Shown: positions 45,918 through 53,954 of the stretch, piece by piece
Layout of the letters: each line of letters starts with the position of its first letter
Numbering within the stretch: position 1 is the first letter of the stretch
Assembly (NCBI GenBank): GCA_913056495.1
Contig: CAJXMO010000007.1
Coordinates: 124,001 to 188,000 of the forward strand
Direction: 5' to 3'
Source: an uncultured Alteromonadaceae bacterium
GTDB lineage: Bacteria > Pseudomonadota > Gammaproteobacteria > Enterobacterales > Alteromonadaceae
Length of the DNA stretch: 64,000 nt
The notes under the pieces: generated by a model
Databases searched by the model: none
Told to the model about the DNA's origin: nothing
Seen by the model: the letters and a program-made list of their open reading frames with translations, nothing else
Position numbers and translations under genes: made by a program

Positions 45918-46469
45918 TTAATTATCAGCTGATACACCTAAAATAATTGCGGTTGAGCAATTATAGGTTTGAGATGAAGCTCCAATACACCAGTTGGTAT
46001 CATTATTACTAAAGACACGGTACATGGGTTTATCATTTTCATTCCGGTTACAAAAGCATGTACCGCATGAGGTCGTGCCGCAACAGTCATTGTAAGAAAT
46101 GATATAATGCTTGTTGTCAGCCGGATTCAAACAAGTACCTACCCAGGTTATAGGTGACATTTCTGTACCCGGAGGGCATGTTGTTACAGAGCCACCACAG
46201 CAAGAACATAAAAACCCATCAATGCCGCAATAACGCCAATATTCACAAGTGCTAGGATCGCCCGGATCGTTCGGATTATTGTTTTCTTGTGGCAGAACCC
46301 CATTACTAAAGCCGGCTGAAGGGTTTGATGAAGCTCTTGCAACAGGTAAAGCAGGGATAGCAGACACACCTACTACGGCCATACCCAGCTTACTTAAAAA
46401 GCTACGACGAGATTGAGTTCGCGCTAAGTCTCGCGCTGATTTTTCAAAAATCTTATCAAATTTTGACAT
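45918..46469 (-). CDS. aauA: Aralkylamine/methylamine dehydrogenase light chain (TTQ subunit)
   Basis: A 183-residue small subunit of a TTQ amine dehydrogenase. A long twin-arginine-like leader (RRSFLSKLG, about 1-46) exports it. The mature part is a cysteine-rich core (14 cysteines). W109 and W160 are the cofactor tryptophans and D128 (YNDCC) the catalytic Asp, at exactly the positions known for aralkylamine dehydrogenase. CEYWRYCGIDGFLCSCCGG and DCCGTTSCGTCFC are family signatures. It forms an alpha2beta2 enzyme with the heavy chain and oxidises primary amines to aldehydes in the periplasm. Aralkylamine rather than methylamine use is inferred. Confidence 0.92.
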   Translation of the reverse strand: MSKFDKIFEKSARDLARTQSRRSFLSKLGMAVVGVSAIPALPVARASSNPSAGFSNGVLPQENNNPNDPGDPSTCEYWRYCGIDGFLCSCCGGSVTTCPPGTEMSPITWVGTCLNPADNKHYIISYNDCCGTTSCGTCFCNRNENDKPMYRVFSNNDTNWCIGASSQTYNCSTAIILGVSADN

Positions 46470-46479
46470 TTTAATTTTC

Positions 46480-47097
46480 CTATGCGTGTTTAACTAATGC
46501 ACCATCTTTATCTGATGCAGCCTCTAAATATTCTTGAATTGACGAAACATTCATCTCTTGGGCATTAAACAAGCTTTCTAAATGCTCACGAGAGTTAACA
46601 ATGCCTAACGACGAAATGATGCCATTTTTGTCAATCAATACTGCGAACGGCAGCTTACTTACGCCATAGGTTTTTCCGACTAATTCAGACAAAATGTACT
46701 GTTCTGCTGGCAACTTGTGCTGTTTAACATATTCTTCGTGTTTCAGATCGCCGTCACTGACTAACAATAAATCTACGCTATTGTGCTCAGCTTTACTGAC
46801 GGATAGCGCAACCGGTAAATAGTCTTTACATACCGGGCATTCCGGAGACATAAAAAACAAAAGCTGTGATTTTCCTGCTTTAGGTTTACCAACTGACACA
46901 TTTGTCCCAGCCAGGCTTTTTGCTTCAACCACAGGGGCTTTGTCTTTTGCTTTTATCTGGCTGTTCATGGCTAACGCACCTGCAGGGGCGATACGCTCAT
47001 AAATAACGCCAATTTGTCTTAATAAAGCAAGGGAAAGGACCACTAAAGAAATAGTCGCAATCCACAATAAAATGTTTGAGATAATTAGATAAGTCAT
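46480..47097 (-). CDS. aauD: MauD/AauD-type thioredoxin-like maturation protein
   Basis: A 205-residue membrane-anchored thioredoxin-fold protein. An N-terminal helix (about 5-27) precedes a periplasmic domain with the C87-P-V-C90 motif (FFMSPECPVCKDYLP) and the family's cis-proline region (KLPFAVLIDKNG). MauD is needed to fold the disulfide-rich light chain, probably as a disulfide isomerase/reductase. It sits 2 bases after aauE and 10 bases before aauA. Confidence 0.92.
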   Translation of the reverse strand: MTYLIISNILLWIATISLVVLSLALLRQIGVIYERIAPAGALAMNSQIKAKDKAPVVEAKSLAGTNVSVGKPKAGKSQLLFFMSPECPVCKDYLPVALSVSKAEHNSVDLLLVSDGDLKHEEYVKQHKLPAEQYILSELVGKTYGVSKLPFAVLIDKNGIISSLGIVNSREHLESLFNAQEMNVSSIQEYLEAASDKDGALVKHA

Positions 47098-47099
47098 GT

Positions 47100-47621
47100 T
47101 TAATCCTCTGTTTTGTAAATCGATAAATTATTTTTTAGCTTAGTTATTGAAAAATATATTAATACCGCGAATACACTAAACGCATATACAGGTACTATTA
47201 CCACGCCAATATTTGTTGGACTGATGGCCCAATAAATTCCGCTAAATATTGATATCATTGCTAAATCAAGCCACACATTTTTCCAGCTCAATTTTGAGTT
47301 GGATGATTGAATTGGAAAAGAACAACCACAATCAAAGTTCACCTCGCCTTTTAATATGTTCACCGAGATAGCAACGGCATAAAAAGCAAACAGCGCAATG
47401 GATAATATAAACCCCAACTTCTGCGTTTCAGCGAACACGAAAAGCAAGGAGATACATAATTCCAGCAAAATAACGATGTGAGCCTGATACGGCATCCCTA
47501 TCGCTCTGGATACAGTGTATTTACCAACGACTTCTTTAAATAACTGAAAAGAAAACAGTTTTTTTAAAGCACTGGTAAACCAAAAAAGACTCAAAGCGAT
47601 CCAAGCAAGCAATGACAACAT
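47100..47621 (-). CDS. aauE: MauE/AauE-type membrane protein
   Basis: A 173-residue integral membrane protein with four to five helices (about 1-18, 45-65, 68-90, 115-135, 140-160). The loop NFDCGCSFP holds the paired cysteines typical of MauE, which works with MauD in light-chain disulfide formation. It starts 2 bases after the heavy-chain stop. Confidence 0.9.
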   Translation of the reverse strand: MLSLLAWIALSLFWFTSALKKLFSFQLFKEVVGKYTVSRAIGMPYQAHIVILLELCISLLFVFAETQKLGFILSIALFAFYAVAISVNILKGEVNFDCGCSFPIQSSNSKLSWKNVWLDLAMISIFSGIYWAISPTNIGVVIVPVYAFSVFAVLIYFSITKLKNNLSIYKTED

Positions 47622-47623
47622 AG

Positions 47624-48775
47624 TTATTTCGCAGCGTGCATAACCAGTGGTACGACACTCGGGCCACCGATTGAAAGTGAATGAGTAAACTTGCCGGTAT
47701 CGGCACTATAAACGTCGACTCTCATCTCGTTGTTTATAATGGCAAGCAATGGATTAGCACTACGCGTTACTTCCACAGAAATACCTCCGTTTAACAGCGG
47801 TATAGACTTCACTTTTTTCTTGGTATGTACATCAAATACCCATAGCTCTTGAGCACTGTCTTTATGTGAACCGTTATAGCCATCCTTATGCATTAAGACA
47901 TATACTAAAGATTTTCCATCACCGGAAATCACTTGCCAGCCACCAGGACGCCAGTTTTGCGCGCGTTCGGCTTCGGTCACTAATGACCAGGCTTTCATGG
48001 GTTTCGCGACAGACCCTGTCAGGTCTATAGGCTGCATCTGCCCTTTAAACGATGGAAAATAGGCGATGCCATCAATGACCGCAGTCTTTTCAAATAAGGG
48101 ATCTGAATCAGGGTCAAAAAATGCGTCAACCTTATGCTCAGATACAACTTGACCAGCTTCGTCAAATTGAATACTGACCATGGTGCCATCTGCACAAAGG
48201 CTACTAAAACCACGTTTTCCAGTTGGATAGATTAAGCTACAACCAGGTATATCTATATCGTTGAGGATTTCTTTGGTATCAGTTTTAATAATTCCAACTT
48301 TCACCGCAGGTGAAAATTTAAATATCAGCATGTACTTTTCATCATCAACAAACTGTAATGCATTTTTTTCCGCTACAGCCTGTGCCCGCTCGTTGCCGGG
48401 TAAAATGATTTCATCAACCGGTTTTAATGTTGCCGGATCCCATTCGGTGATTGCATCCGTTCTGGCTCCCCGAGTTGAGCGAGCATAAAAAGACTCACCG
48501 GTATATAACTTGTGCGTTTTTTCTGACTGAATAAAATTGCCAAATACAGAAGCTGAAATTAACCCTTTATAGTTAAGTGTTTTAGCGGCTAAGTCTAAAA
48601 TAACCACTTTGCCTTCAGTTAACGCGTAAAAAGAAACGTCATGCACAAATATCCAATCTTTTGGATATTCAGCCGGTAAAGTCTCAATTTGCATTGTTTC
48701 TTCTGTTGGCAACTCTGCTGCTGAATTAAATGACAATAGGGATATCGCTATCGCCGATGCTAAAATTTTTCTCAT
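47624..48775 (-). CDS. aauB: TTQ amine dehydrogenase heavy chain
   Basis: A 383-residue periplasmic seven-bladed beta-propeller, the large non-catalytic subunit of the amine dehydrogenase. Signal peptide 1-19 (cleavage at SAAEL). Propeller strands recur as WVFDVHTKKKVKSIPL and similar. A cysteine pair (GCSLIY ... SSLC) is probably a disulfide as in MADH/AADH. First gene of the operon with a GGAGTGG RBS. It forms the substrate funnel and holds the TTQ subunit. Divergent from the TetR gene. Confidence 0.9.
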   Translation of the reverse strand: MRKILASAIAISLLSFNSAAELPTEETMQIETLPAEYPKDWIFVHDVSFYALTEGKVVILDLAAKTLNYKGLISASVFGNFIQSEKTHKLYTGESFYARSTRGARTDAITEWDPATLKPVDEIILPGNERAQAVAEKNALQFVDDEKYMLIFKFSPAVKVGIIKTDTKEILNDIDIPGCSLIYPTGKRGFSSLCADGTMVSIQFDEAGQVVSEHKVDAFFDPDSDPLFEKTAVIDGIAYFPSFKGQMQPIDLTGSVAKPMKAWSLVTEAERAQNWRPGGWQVISGDGKSLVYVLMHKDGYNGSHKDSAQELWVFDVHTKKKVKSIPLLNGGISVEVTRSANPLLAIINNEMRVDVYSADTGKFTHSLSIGGPSVVPLVMHAAK

Positions 48776-49187
48776 TTACCACTCCTTACTATTTATTTAA
48801 AACGTTGAATCATCAAAACAGTAAACCGCTGTTTTAAAAATGAATTAAGAGTTATAGCCAGTGGTTTTACTATGTTTACAACCTGATGAGTTGTCATCAA
48901 ACATCAGGCGAACAATATCTATCCAGCGGATTAACTCAATAAATTGACCTTCAGCTCACGGTCGTGCTAATGCCAATTCTTATTGCACTTAACTCATGTG
49001 CAGGTACAACACCCTATTAGGGCGTTGCTTTGTAACCATATGCTAAGCAAACCCCGTTCCAATTTAGTACACTGGTACCAATTTGGGTCGATTAAATTTG
49101 TTTGGTACACGTATTGAGGTGTATAATTTGAGCCCGTTTTATGGCGTGTAAAGGGCGCTAATTGACTTAAACCAAAGGATCAAATGA
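48776..49187. other. Divergent control region of the amine dehydrogenase operon and TetR gene
   Basis: A 412-base region between divergent starts. It carries a 21-base operator-like repeat at 49066-49086 and a related inverted site at 49101-49130, close to the TetR start. No coding frame was found. Confidence 0.55.
49066..49086. promoter_or_regulatory. Candidate TetR operator (copy 1)
   Basis: This 21-base site contains TACAC-N2-GTACCA-N-TTTGG and matches the copy at 49821-49841 at about 16 of 21 positions. A related arrangement with TACAC and GTGTA halves lies at 49101-49130. Repeats around a TetR gene suggest its own binding sites. Confidence 0.5.
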
Positions 49188-49799
49188 ATGCAAAAACGAG
49201 GGCCTTATAAACCAGGTTTACAACGGCGTACCGAGATTATTGAAGCAGCTCGAACATTATTTTTAGAGGAGGGATACCATAATTTTTCATTGCGAAAAGT
49301 TGCCAAAATAGTTGGCATATCTGCAGGTAATTTGCAGCATCACTTTGCAAGCCGAGATGAACTTATTGAAGAAATGCTAAACTCGGTAATAAGCTATCAT
49401 ATACAAAGACTTAAAGGTGAAAATTGCATCGATAACTCTGCTAAAAAGTACCTTTATAATGTGATCAAATATATTGTTTCAGACTTGTCCACAAGAGAAA
49501 CCACTCTGTTTTTTCCTGAGCTTTGGTCGCTTGCCAACCATGACAAAAACGTCGATAAAATGATGCAAAACATGTATCACAGTGTTCAAGAATTATATCA
49601 AGAAATTGCGCTGTCCATTAACCCCAAACTGACACTAGGACAAACTAAAAACATCGCTTTATTTATCGTTGCTTCTGTTGAAGGCCACACTATGTTTTTA
49701 GGTAATCAAAAACCTTACATCTCTCATGCAGAAGCAACTCTGAATATGGTTTATGGGTCTGCATTACAGCTTATAGAAAGTGGAAATATCCCAGAATGA
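49188..49799 (+). CDS. TetR-family regulator
   Basis: A 203-residue TetR/AcrR regulator. The helix-turn-helix is at about 15-60 (RTEIIEAARTLFLEEGYHNFSLRKVAKIVGISAGNLQHHFASRDELIEEML). The C-terminal all-helical ligand domain is unassigned. It is divergent from the amine dehydrogenase operon, so it probably controls it in response to an amine or aldehyde. The start ATG at 49188 follows an AGGATCAAATGA region. Confidence 0.88.
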   Translation: MQKRGPYKPGLQRRTEIIEAARTLFLEEGYHNFSLRKVAKIVGISAGNLQHHFASRDELIEEMLNSVISYHIQRLKGENCIDNSAKKYLYNVIKYIVSDLSTRETTLFFPELWSLANHDKNVDKMMQNMYHSVQELYQEIALSINPKLTLGQTKNIALFIVASVEGHTMFLGNQKPYISHAEATLNMVYGSALQLIESGNIPE

Positions 49800-49820
49800 G
49801 GGCATTTTTCGCACCAAAAC

Positions 49821-49841
49821 AATACACCTGTACCATTTTGG
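49821..49841. promoter_or_regulatory. Candidate TetR operator (copy 2)
   Basis: This 21-base site downstream of the TetR gene repeats the motif at 49066-49086. It also lies in a hairpin (CACCAAAA at 49812-49819 with TTTTGGTG at 49836-49843), which could alternatively serve as a weak terminator of the TetR gene. Confidence 0.45.
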
Positions 49842-50029
49842 TGATAAACTTGGGTGCCCACTCATAGGTCATATTTTAAAGCTCCGAATAGGAGTGGTAT
49901 TTTAACAATAACTGAACAAACTAAGCTGCAAGGTTCAGCTATCTGTGCCAATTTGTGAACATAGCGGTTCGGTTTAAATCATTTTCATTTAGTGTTTAGG
50001 GCCTGCCAACTGGGGTTAGCAGTTGCAGC

Positions 50030-50986
50030 CTATACACTGGCTTTTCGATAATTCTGACGCCACTCTCTGGGCGTAATTTGATATTGGGTTTTAAAATGAG
50101 AACGATAAGAGCTCGCGGCTTTAAACCCCACCATTTCGGCAATTCGTTCAATAGAATGAGTTGAGTTTTCCAACATACATAAACTTCGCTGTAATCTTTG
50201 TTCAAGCAACCACTGGCCTAGGGATGTACCTGTACACTTTTTGAAATGGCGGGTAAAAGTGCGCCGGTTCATTTGAATACGTTCAGCAAGCGAGTCTAAA
50301 TCATAATCTTGTGTTAAATCCTTTTTGATGGTTTCCAATAATTCATTCAAGCGCTTTTCACTGTTTGACTGATTAATCGGCCGGTCAATAAACTGCTCGC
50401 GCTGTCCCTCCCTGAACGTCGGTAAAACAAGCTTATTTGAGCGGTTCATCGCTTCTGTATCACCGTATAACTTTCTAACCAAATAGAGGCAGCAATCAAT
50501 ACTGGCCCCCACCCCGGCAGAAGTTAAGATACCATCATCTTCAATATATAAAACATTTGGCTCCGGATTAATATTATCAAAGCGTTTGACAAATTCTGAC
50601 TCTAGCTGCCAGTGTAAACTGGAACGCCGGTTCGCGAGCAACCCGGCATACGCCAGCACACAAGTGCCCAAACATAAACCGACAATTAAAACACCATTTT
50701 GATGTGCTTCAACCAAGGCATCAAGCAGTTCCTGACCGGGCTTTTCTTCAATCGAGCGCCAATATGGAATGATAATAATGTCGGATTGCGCCAAATCGGC
50801 CAAGCCATACTGAGTTTCAATATTGAATCCAAAATGAGAATGCAAAGCGCCCGGTTCACAGGCACATATTCTTAAATCGAAATGAGCTTGCTCGTAAGGC
50901 AGCTGACCAAAAATAGCACAAGGCACGGACAATTGAAAAGGTGCAAAATCATTAATTGCAACGATAGATATTATTGGTAAAGACAT
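50030..50986 (-). CDS. GlxA-type AraC regulator (DJ-1/PfpI plus HTH)
   Basis: A 318-residue regulator. The N-terminal DJ-1/PfpI-like domain (about 5-180) has the IVGLCLGTCVLAYAGLL elbow, and the C-terminal AraC-type HTH lies at about 215-315 (DYDLDSLAERIQMNRRTFTRHFKKCTG and HSIERIAEMVGFKAASSYRSHFKTQYQITP). This is the GlxA/FtrA family, often controlling amine, arginine or carnitine use. Neighbouring amine dehydrogenase genes make nitrogenous compounds a plausible theme. AGGT lies 8 bases before the ATG. Confidence 0.9.
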   Translation of the reverse strand: MSLPIISIVAINDFAPFQLSVPCAIFGQLPYEQAHFDLRICACEPGALHSHFGFNIETQYGLADLAQSDIIIIPYWRSIEEKPGQELLDALVEAHQNGVLIVGLCLGTCVLAYAGLLANRRSSLHWQLESEFVKRFDNINPEPNVLYIEDDGILTSAGVGASIDCCLYLVRKLYGDTEAMNRSNKLVLPTFREGQREQFIDRPINQSNSEKRLNELLETIKKDLTQDYDLDSLAERIQMNRRTFTRHFKKCTGTSLGQWLLEQRLQRSLCMLENSTHSIERIAEMVGFKAASSYRSHFKTQYQITPREWRQNYRKASV

Positions 50987-51211
50987 ACTGTAGACCTGTA
51001 ATTTTGACCGTTTATTACTTATGATACCCTAATTATCTATCAGTTTAGACGATTAATCTGGCATCCTTGATTCTATTCAACCGCTTGCACACATAAAAAA
51101 TAATAAGCCGATATATCCATATAAACCATGAATAATCATTCACCCAAACCTAATGCTTCCAACGCTGGTAAGGTCAAGTCATCTGGCTTAATAAGCCCAT
51201 CTCACGGTAAA

Positions 51212-51257
51212 AAATGAAAAAGCGATTATTTATCCTTATATCATCGCTTTTTCATTT
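51212..51257 (-). terminator. Long terminator after the NmrA-family gene
   Basis: AAATGAAAAAGCGAT (51212-51226) and ATCGCTTTTTCATTT (51243-51257) form a perfect 15-bp stem with a 16-base loop, 13 bases past the stop. On the minus strand the stem ends in a T-rich tail. Confidence 0.85.
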
Positions 51258-51269
51258 ACGGATATTACC

Positions 51270-52118
51270 CTAGTCAATATTTAATTCTTTTAACCACTGC
51301 TGCACGCTACGTGGATAAATATTTAATCTGTGTTGAGCGCTGTTTCCTGTTGCAATGGCAGAATCTTGCGTTAATGCTTTTGCTTGATAACCCTTTACAA
51401 CCTCCGCAGCAGCCGCTTCACCAAACAAGCTGGCTAGCCTTTCCCCAAAAATTTCCGGGGTTAATGATTGGTATGTTACCTTGCTCTGATAATGGTCAGA
51501 AAATGCTTCGGCTAACTGTACACCGGTTATCGCTGGCAGTTGGCCTACTTCAACAATACCTGTTACTGAATGGTCTTCTAACAAGCGCAGCGCAACATCT
51601 GCAATATCCAAATGTGAACACCAGGATACTGGGTAATTTTCTCTGAGTGGATAGGCGAGTACGCCTTCTTCTTTTGCTGGCCCCATCACAATAGGCAGTA
51701 ATAAATTTTCCAAATACAGTTTAGGGGCTATGACTGCAACTTTTGCCTGAGTATTTGATACTTCTCGAATAAGCGTCGGTAATGCGCTGTTTTCATCGCC
51801 TGGTACACCTAATTTCCACCCACTGGTTGAAATAACAATACGCTCAGGCTTGGCAATTTTGACAGCAGAGGCAATGTTATGCGCATACTGAAGTCGACTG
51901 GCTTCGTCAGCTAGCGGCAAATGAATAAAAATACCTGTGGCATCTGTGTAGGCCGAAACGAGCGAATCAATAGACGATAAGTCAACTTGAATAGCGGGTT
52001 TATTGCCTAAGCCATCTGTATTACGTACCGCAGCAAACGCATTTTTGCCGGATTGAATAAGTTGATTAAACAAAGGAGCACCTTGTGCGCCCGTTGCGCC
52101 ATGAATAATGTATTTCAT
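51270..52118 (-). CDS. NmrA-family NAD(P)-binding oxidoreductase
   Basis: A 282-residue atypical SDR (NmrA/HSCARG, QorB-like). The N terminus holds the dinucleotide-binding motif YIIHGATGAQGAPLF (GxxGxxG). The central YPVSWCSHLDIADVALRLLED is family-like. It is probably a quinone or azo reductase, or a redox sensor. The ATG at 52118 has AGGTG 7-8 bases upstream; a GTG 9 bases earlier overlaps that RBS. Divergent from an HxlR regulator, which very likely controls it. Confidence 0.85.
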   Translation of the reverse strand: MKYIIHGATGAQGAPLFNQLIQSGKNAFAAVRNTDGLGNKPAIQVDLSSIDSLVSAYTDATGIFIHLPLADEASRLQYAHNIASAVKIAKPERIVISTSGWKLGVPGDENSALPTLIREVSNTQAKVAVIAPKLYLENLLLPIVMGPAKEEGVLAYPLRENYPVSWCSHLDIADVALRLLEDHSVTGIVEVGQLPAITGVQLAEAFSDHYQSKVTYQSLTPEIFGERLASLFGEAAAAEVVKGYQAKALTQDSAIATGNSAQHRLNIYPRSVQQWLKELNID

Positions 52119-52214
52119 ATTTAACACCTAATAGTTCATTTTTTGAAGTAATGATAGTGCTATAATGAAATCAGTTACGTCAAATGCACTAATAGAAATT
52201 TTTGGAAAAAATTT

Positions 52215-52586
52215 ATGAATTCAAGATCACAGCCCTGTTGTGGGGTCGCGCGCTTTTTAACTATTCTTGATGGCCCTTGGGCTACCCTGATTATTCGAGA
52301 GTTATTAAACGGACCATTGCGGTTTACCGAGCTGCGGAAACAATTAGAAGGCGTCAGCGCTCATACGCTCACCCATAGGTTAAAACGTTTTGAAGAAAAC
52401 GGTATTGTATCGCGCACTGCGTACGCAGAAACACCGCCAAGAGTGGTTTATGAACTAACAGAAAAAGGAATGGAACTGCGCGAAGTACTAAATGCTATGA
52501 GAGTATGGGGTGATTCACTTGAATCTGCCGAGCCAGAAAAAACAGTTTCAAATTCAATTGAAAGTTGCCCATTTAGTCAAAAATAG
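52215..52586 (+). CDS. HxlR-family winged-helix regulator
   Basis: A 123-residue HxlR (MarR-like) regulator. Its core LDGPWATLIIRELLNGPLRFTELRKQLEGVSAHTLTHRLKRFEENGIVSR is the family signature. The N-terminal SQPCCGV cysteines could sense thiol or quinone stress, as in the YodB/HypR group. It is divergent from the NmrA oxidoreductase. The shared upstream region has an inverted pair TAGTGC (52155-52160) and GCACTA (52186-52191) that might be an operator. Confidence 0.9.
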   Translation: MNSRSQPCCGVARFLTILDGPWATLIIRELLNGPLRFTELRKQLEGVSAHTLTHRLKRFEENGIVSRTAYAETPPRVVYELTEKGMELREVLNAMRVWGDSLESAEPEKTVSNSIESCPFSQK

Positions 52587-52699
52587 CATGTGAAAATTTC
52601 GCTCATTCTATTTCAAATGCTACGGGCTATTTTTATGATAGAGAATATCATTTTATCATTAAATTATTTGTATCCTAACAGCAATTTAATTATTCTATC

Positions 52700-52812
52700 C
52701 TGACTTAGGGGAGTAGTCTCTTGCTTCATGCGGGGAAACTGTCAACATACCCCGAGCGTTCAATGCTCGTGGCAGTTTCGAGTCTAAAAGACTTTGACAA
52801 GACTTAAGATAA
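52700..52812 (+). ncRNA. yybP-ykoY (Mn2+) riboswitch
   Basis: The conserved yybP-ykoY elements are present in order: GGGGAGTAG (52708-52716), a GCGGGGAAACTGTCAACATACCCCG-type junction around 52731-52755, then a hairpin with AGCG/TGCT near 52754-52769 and the 3' element TTTGACAAGAC near 52793-52803. The outer P1 stem is CTTA (52704-52707) with TAAG (52805-52808). Such riboswitches sense manganese. It precedes a CaCA exchanger of the YrbG type, a known target. The conserved core makes this call strong. Confidence 0.9.
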
Positions 52813-52863
52813 TCAGTCATTTCGGGCAGAGGTGGCTTATTATCTTAATGATCTACTCTGCCC
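52804..52863 (+). promoter_or_regulatory. Riboswitch expression platform with two competing stems
   Basis: Stem A pairs TTAAGATAAT (52804-52813) with ATTATCTTAA (52839-52848). Stem B pairs GGGCAGAG (52824-52831) with CTCTGCCC (52856-52863). The strands are interleaved (A1-B1-A2-B2), so both cannot form normally. The start of A1 also makes the 3' side of the aptamer P1, so metal binding could favour B. No T-run follows B; a GAGG RBS does. Confidence 0.65.
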
Positions 52864-52876
52864 TGAGGATAGTCGA

Positions 52877-52987
52877 ATGAACCCAACATTTGTTGAATTG
52901 CCCTACCATTTTATTGAGTACCATACTCAAAATCTCCAAAACTCAGCGGTCTTCAGTAAACCATCAGAGGTCTGGGTATGTTGTTAG
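52877..52987 (+). CDS. Possible 36-residue leader peptide before the exchanger
   Basis: An ATG 8 bases after a GAGG site (52865-52868... GAGG starts at 52865) opens 36 codons ending TAG at 52985-52987. The first residues are MNPTFVELPYHFIEYHT. The stop lies 10 bases into the exchanger gene, which starts at 52978, so translation could be coupled. The GAGG follows directly on stem B of the platform. Whether the peptide matters or only its translation does is unknown. It could be a chance ORF, though RBS, spacing and overlap argue for use. Confidence 0.4.
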   Translation: MNPTFVELPYHFIEYHTQNLQNSAVFSKPSEVWVCC

Positions 52988-53949
52988 CATCATTTGCAAT
53001 AATTGCTGGATTTGCTCTACTTGTTTGGAGCGCAGACCGATTTGTTGAAGGCGCTGCTGCAACAGCAAAACTTGCTGGGCTATCTCCAATTTTAATTGGT
53101 ATGGTCATTGTCGGATTTGGCACTTCCGCACCAGAAATGGTTGTATCAGCTATGGCTGCGAGCGACGGAAATCCAGATCTTGCACTAGGCAATGCATTGG
53201 GTTCCAATATAGTTAACATTAGTTTAATTCTGGGGGTAACCGCGCTAATTGCCCCAATTGCGGTACAGTCCAATATCGTTAAAAAAGAGCTCCCACTGTT
53301 AGTGGCAGTCGTCTTGTTTTGTGGTTATTTACTCTATGATGACACACTGACGTCAATTGATGCCATGTTATTACTGGCTGGGTTATTTATTTTCATCGCT
53401 TGGTCTGTTTATTCAGGGATGAAAAACTCAGGCGACATGCTAGAACAAGAGTTTGATAAAGAGTTAACTGAGCACTCGATGCCTATGGGCAAAGCTATAT
53501 TCTGGTTAGTCGCTGGTTTGATCTTACTCATTATCAGCTCACGAATTCTTGTGTGGGGTGCTGTAGAAATTGCTTCAGCGCTGGGTGTGAGCGATCTGAT
53601 TATTGGTTTAACAATCGTCGCACTCGGCACATCACTGCCAGAACTGGCCGCTTCTGTTATTGCTGCCAAAAAAGGTGAACATGATATCGCTATCGGTAAT
53701 GTCGTTGGCTCAAACATGTTCAATATCCTCGCGGTTATTGGTATTGCCGGGGTGATTCAACCGATTCCGCAAATCTCTGCGGAAGTGTTTAATCGAGATT
53801 GGATTGTCATGTTGATATTAACACTGGCTTTACTGGTAATGGCCTATGGTTTTGGGCGACAGGGAAAAATCAACCGAGCAGAGGGCGGTGTGCTCCTGAC
53901 AGCTTATTTTGCTTACAATGGCTATTTATTTATGAATGTACTGGGATGA
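52978..53949 (+). CDS. CaCA-family Na+/Ca2+-type exchanger (YrbG-like)
   Basis: A 323-residue inner-membrane cation exchanger with about ten helices. Both alpha-repeats are clear: GFGTSAPEMVVSAMAASDGNPDLALGNALGSNIVNI and ALGTSLPELAASVIAAKKGEHDIAIGNVVGSNMFNI. It exports Ca2+ or, given the yybP-ykoY riboswitch, perhaps Mn2+ in exchange for Na+ or H+. GAGG lies 8 bases before the ATG. It is followed by mscS within 5 bases, so they share a transcript. Confidence 0.9.
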   Translation: MLLASFAIIAGFALLVWSADRFVEGAAATAKLAGLSPILIGMVIVGFGTSAPEMVVSAMAASDGNPDLALGNALGSNIVNISLILGVTALIAPIAVQSNIVKKELPLLVAVVLFCGYLLYDDTLTSIDAMLLLAGLFIFIAWSVYSGMKNSGDMLEQEFDKELTEHSMPMGKAIFWLVAGLILLIISSRILVWGAVEIASALGVSDLIIGLTIVALGTSLPELAASVIAAKKGEHDIAIGNVVGSNMFNILAVIGIAGVIQPIPQISAEVFNRDWIVMLILTLALLVMAYGFGRQGKINRAEGGVLLTAYFAYNGYLFMNVLG

Positions 53950-53954
53950 AATGA

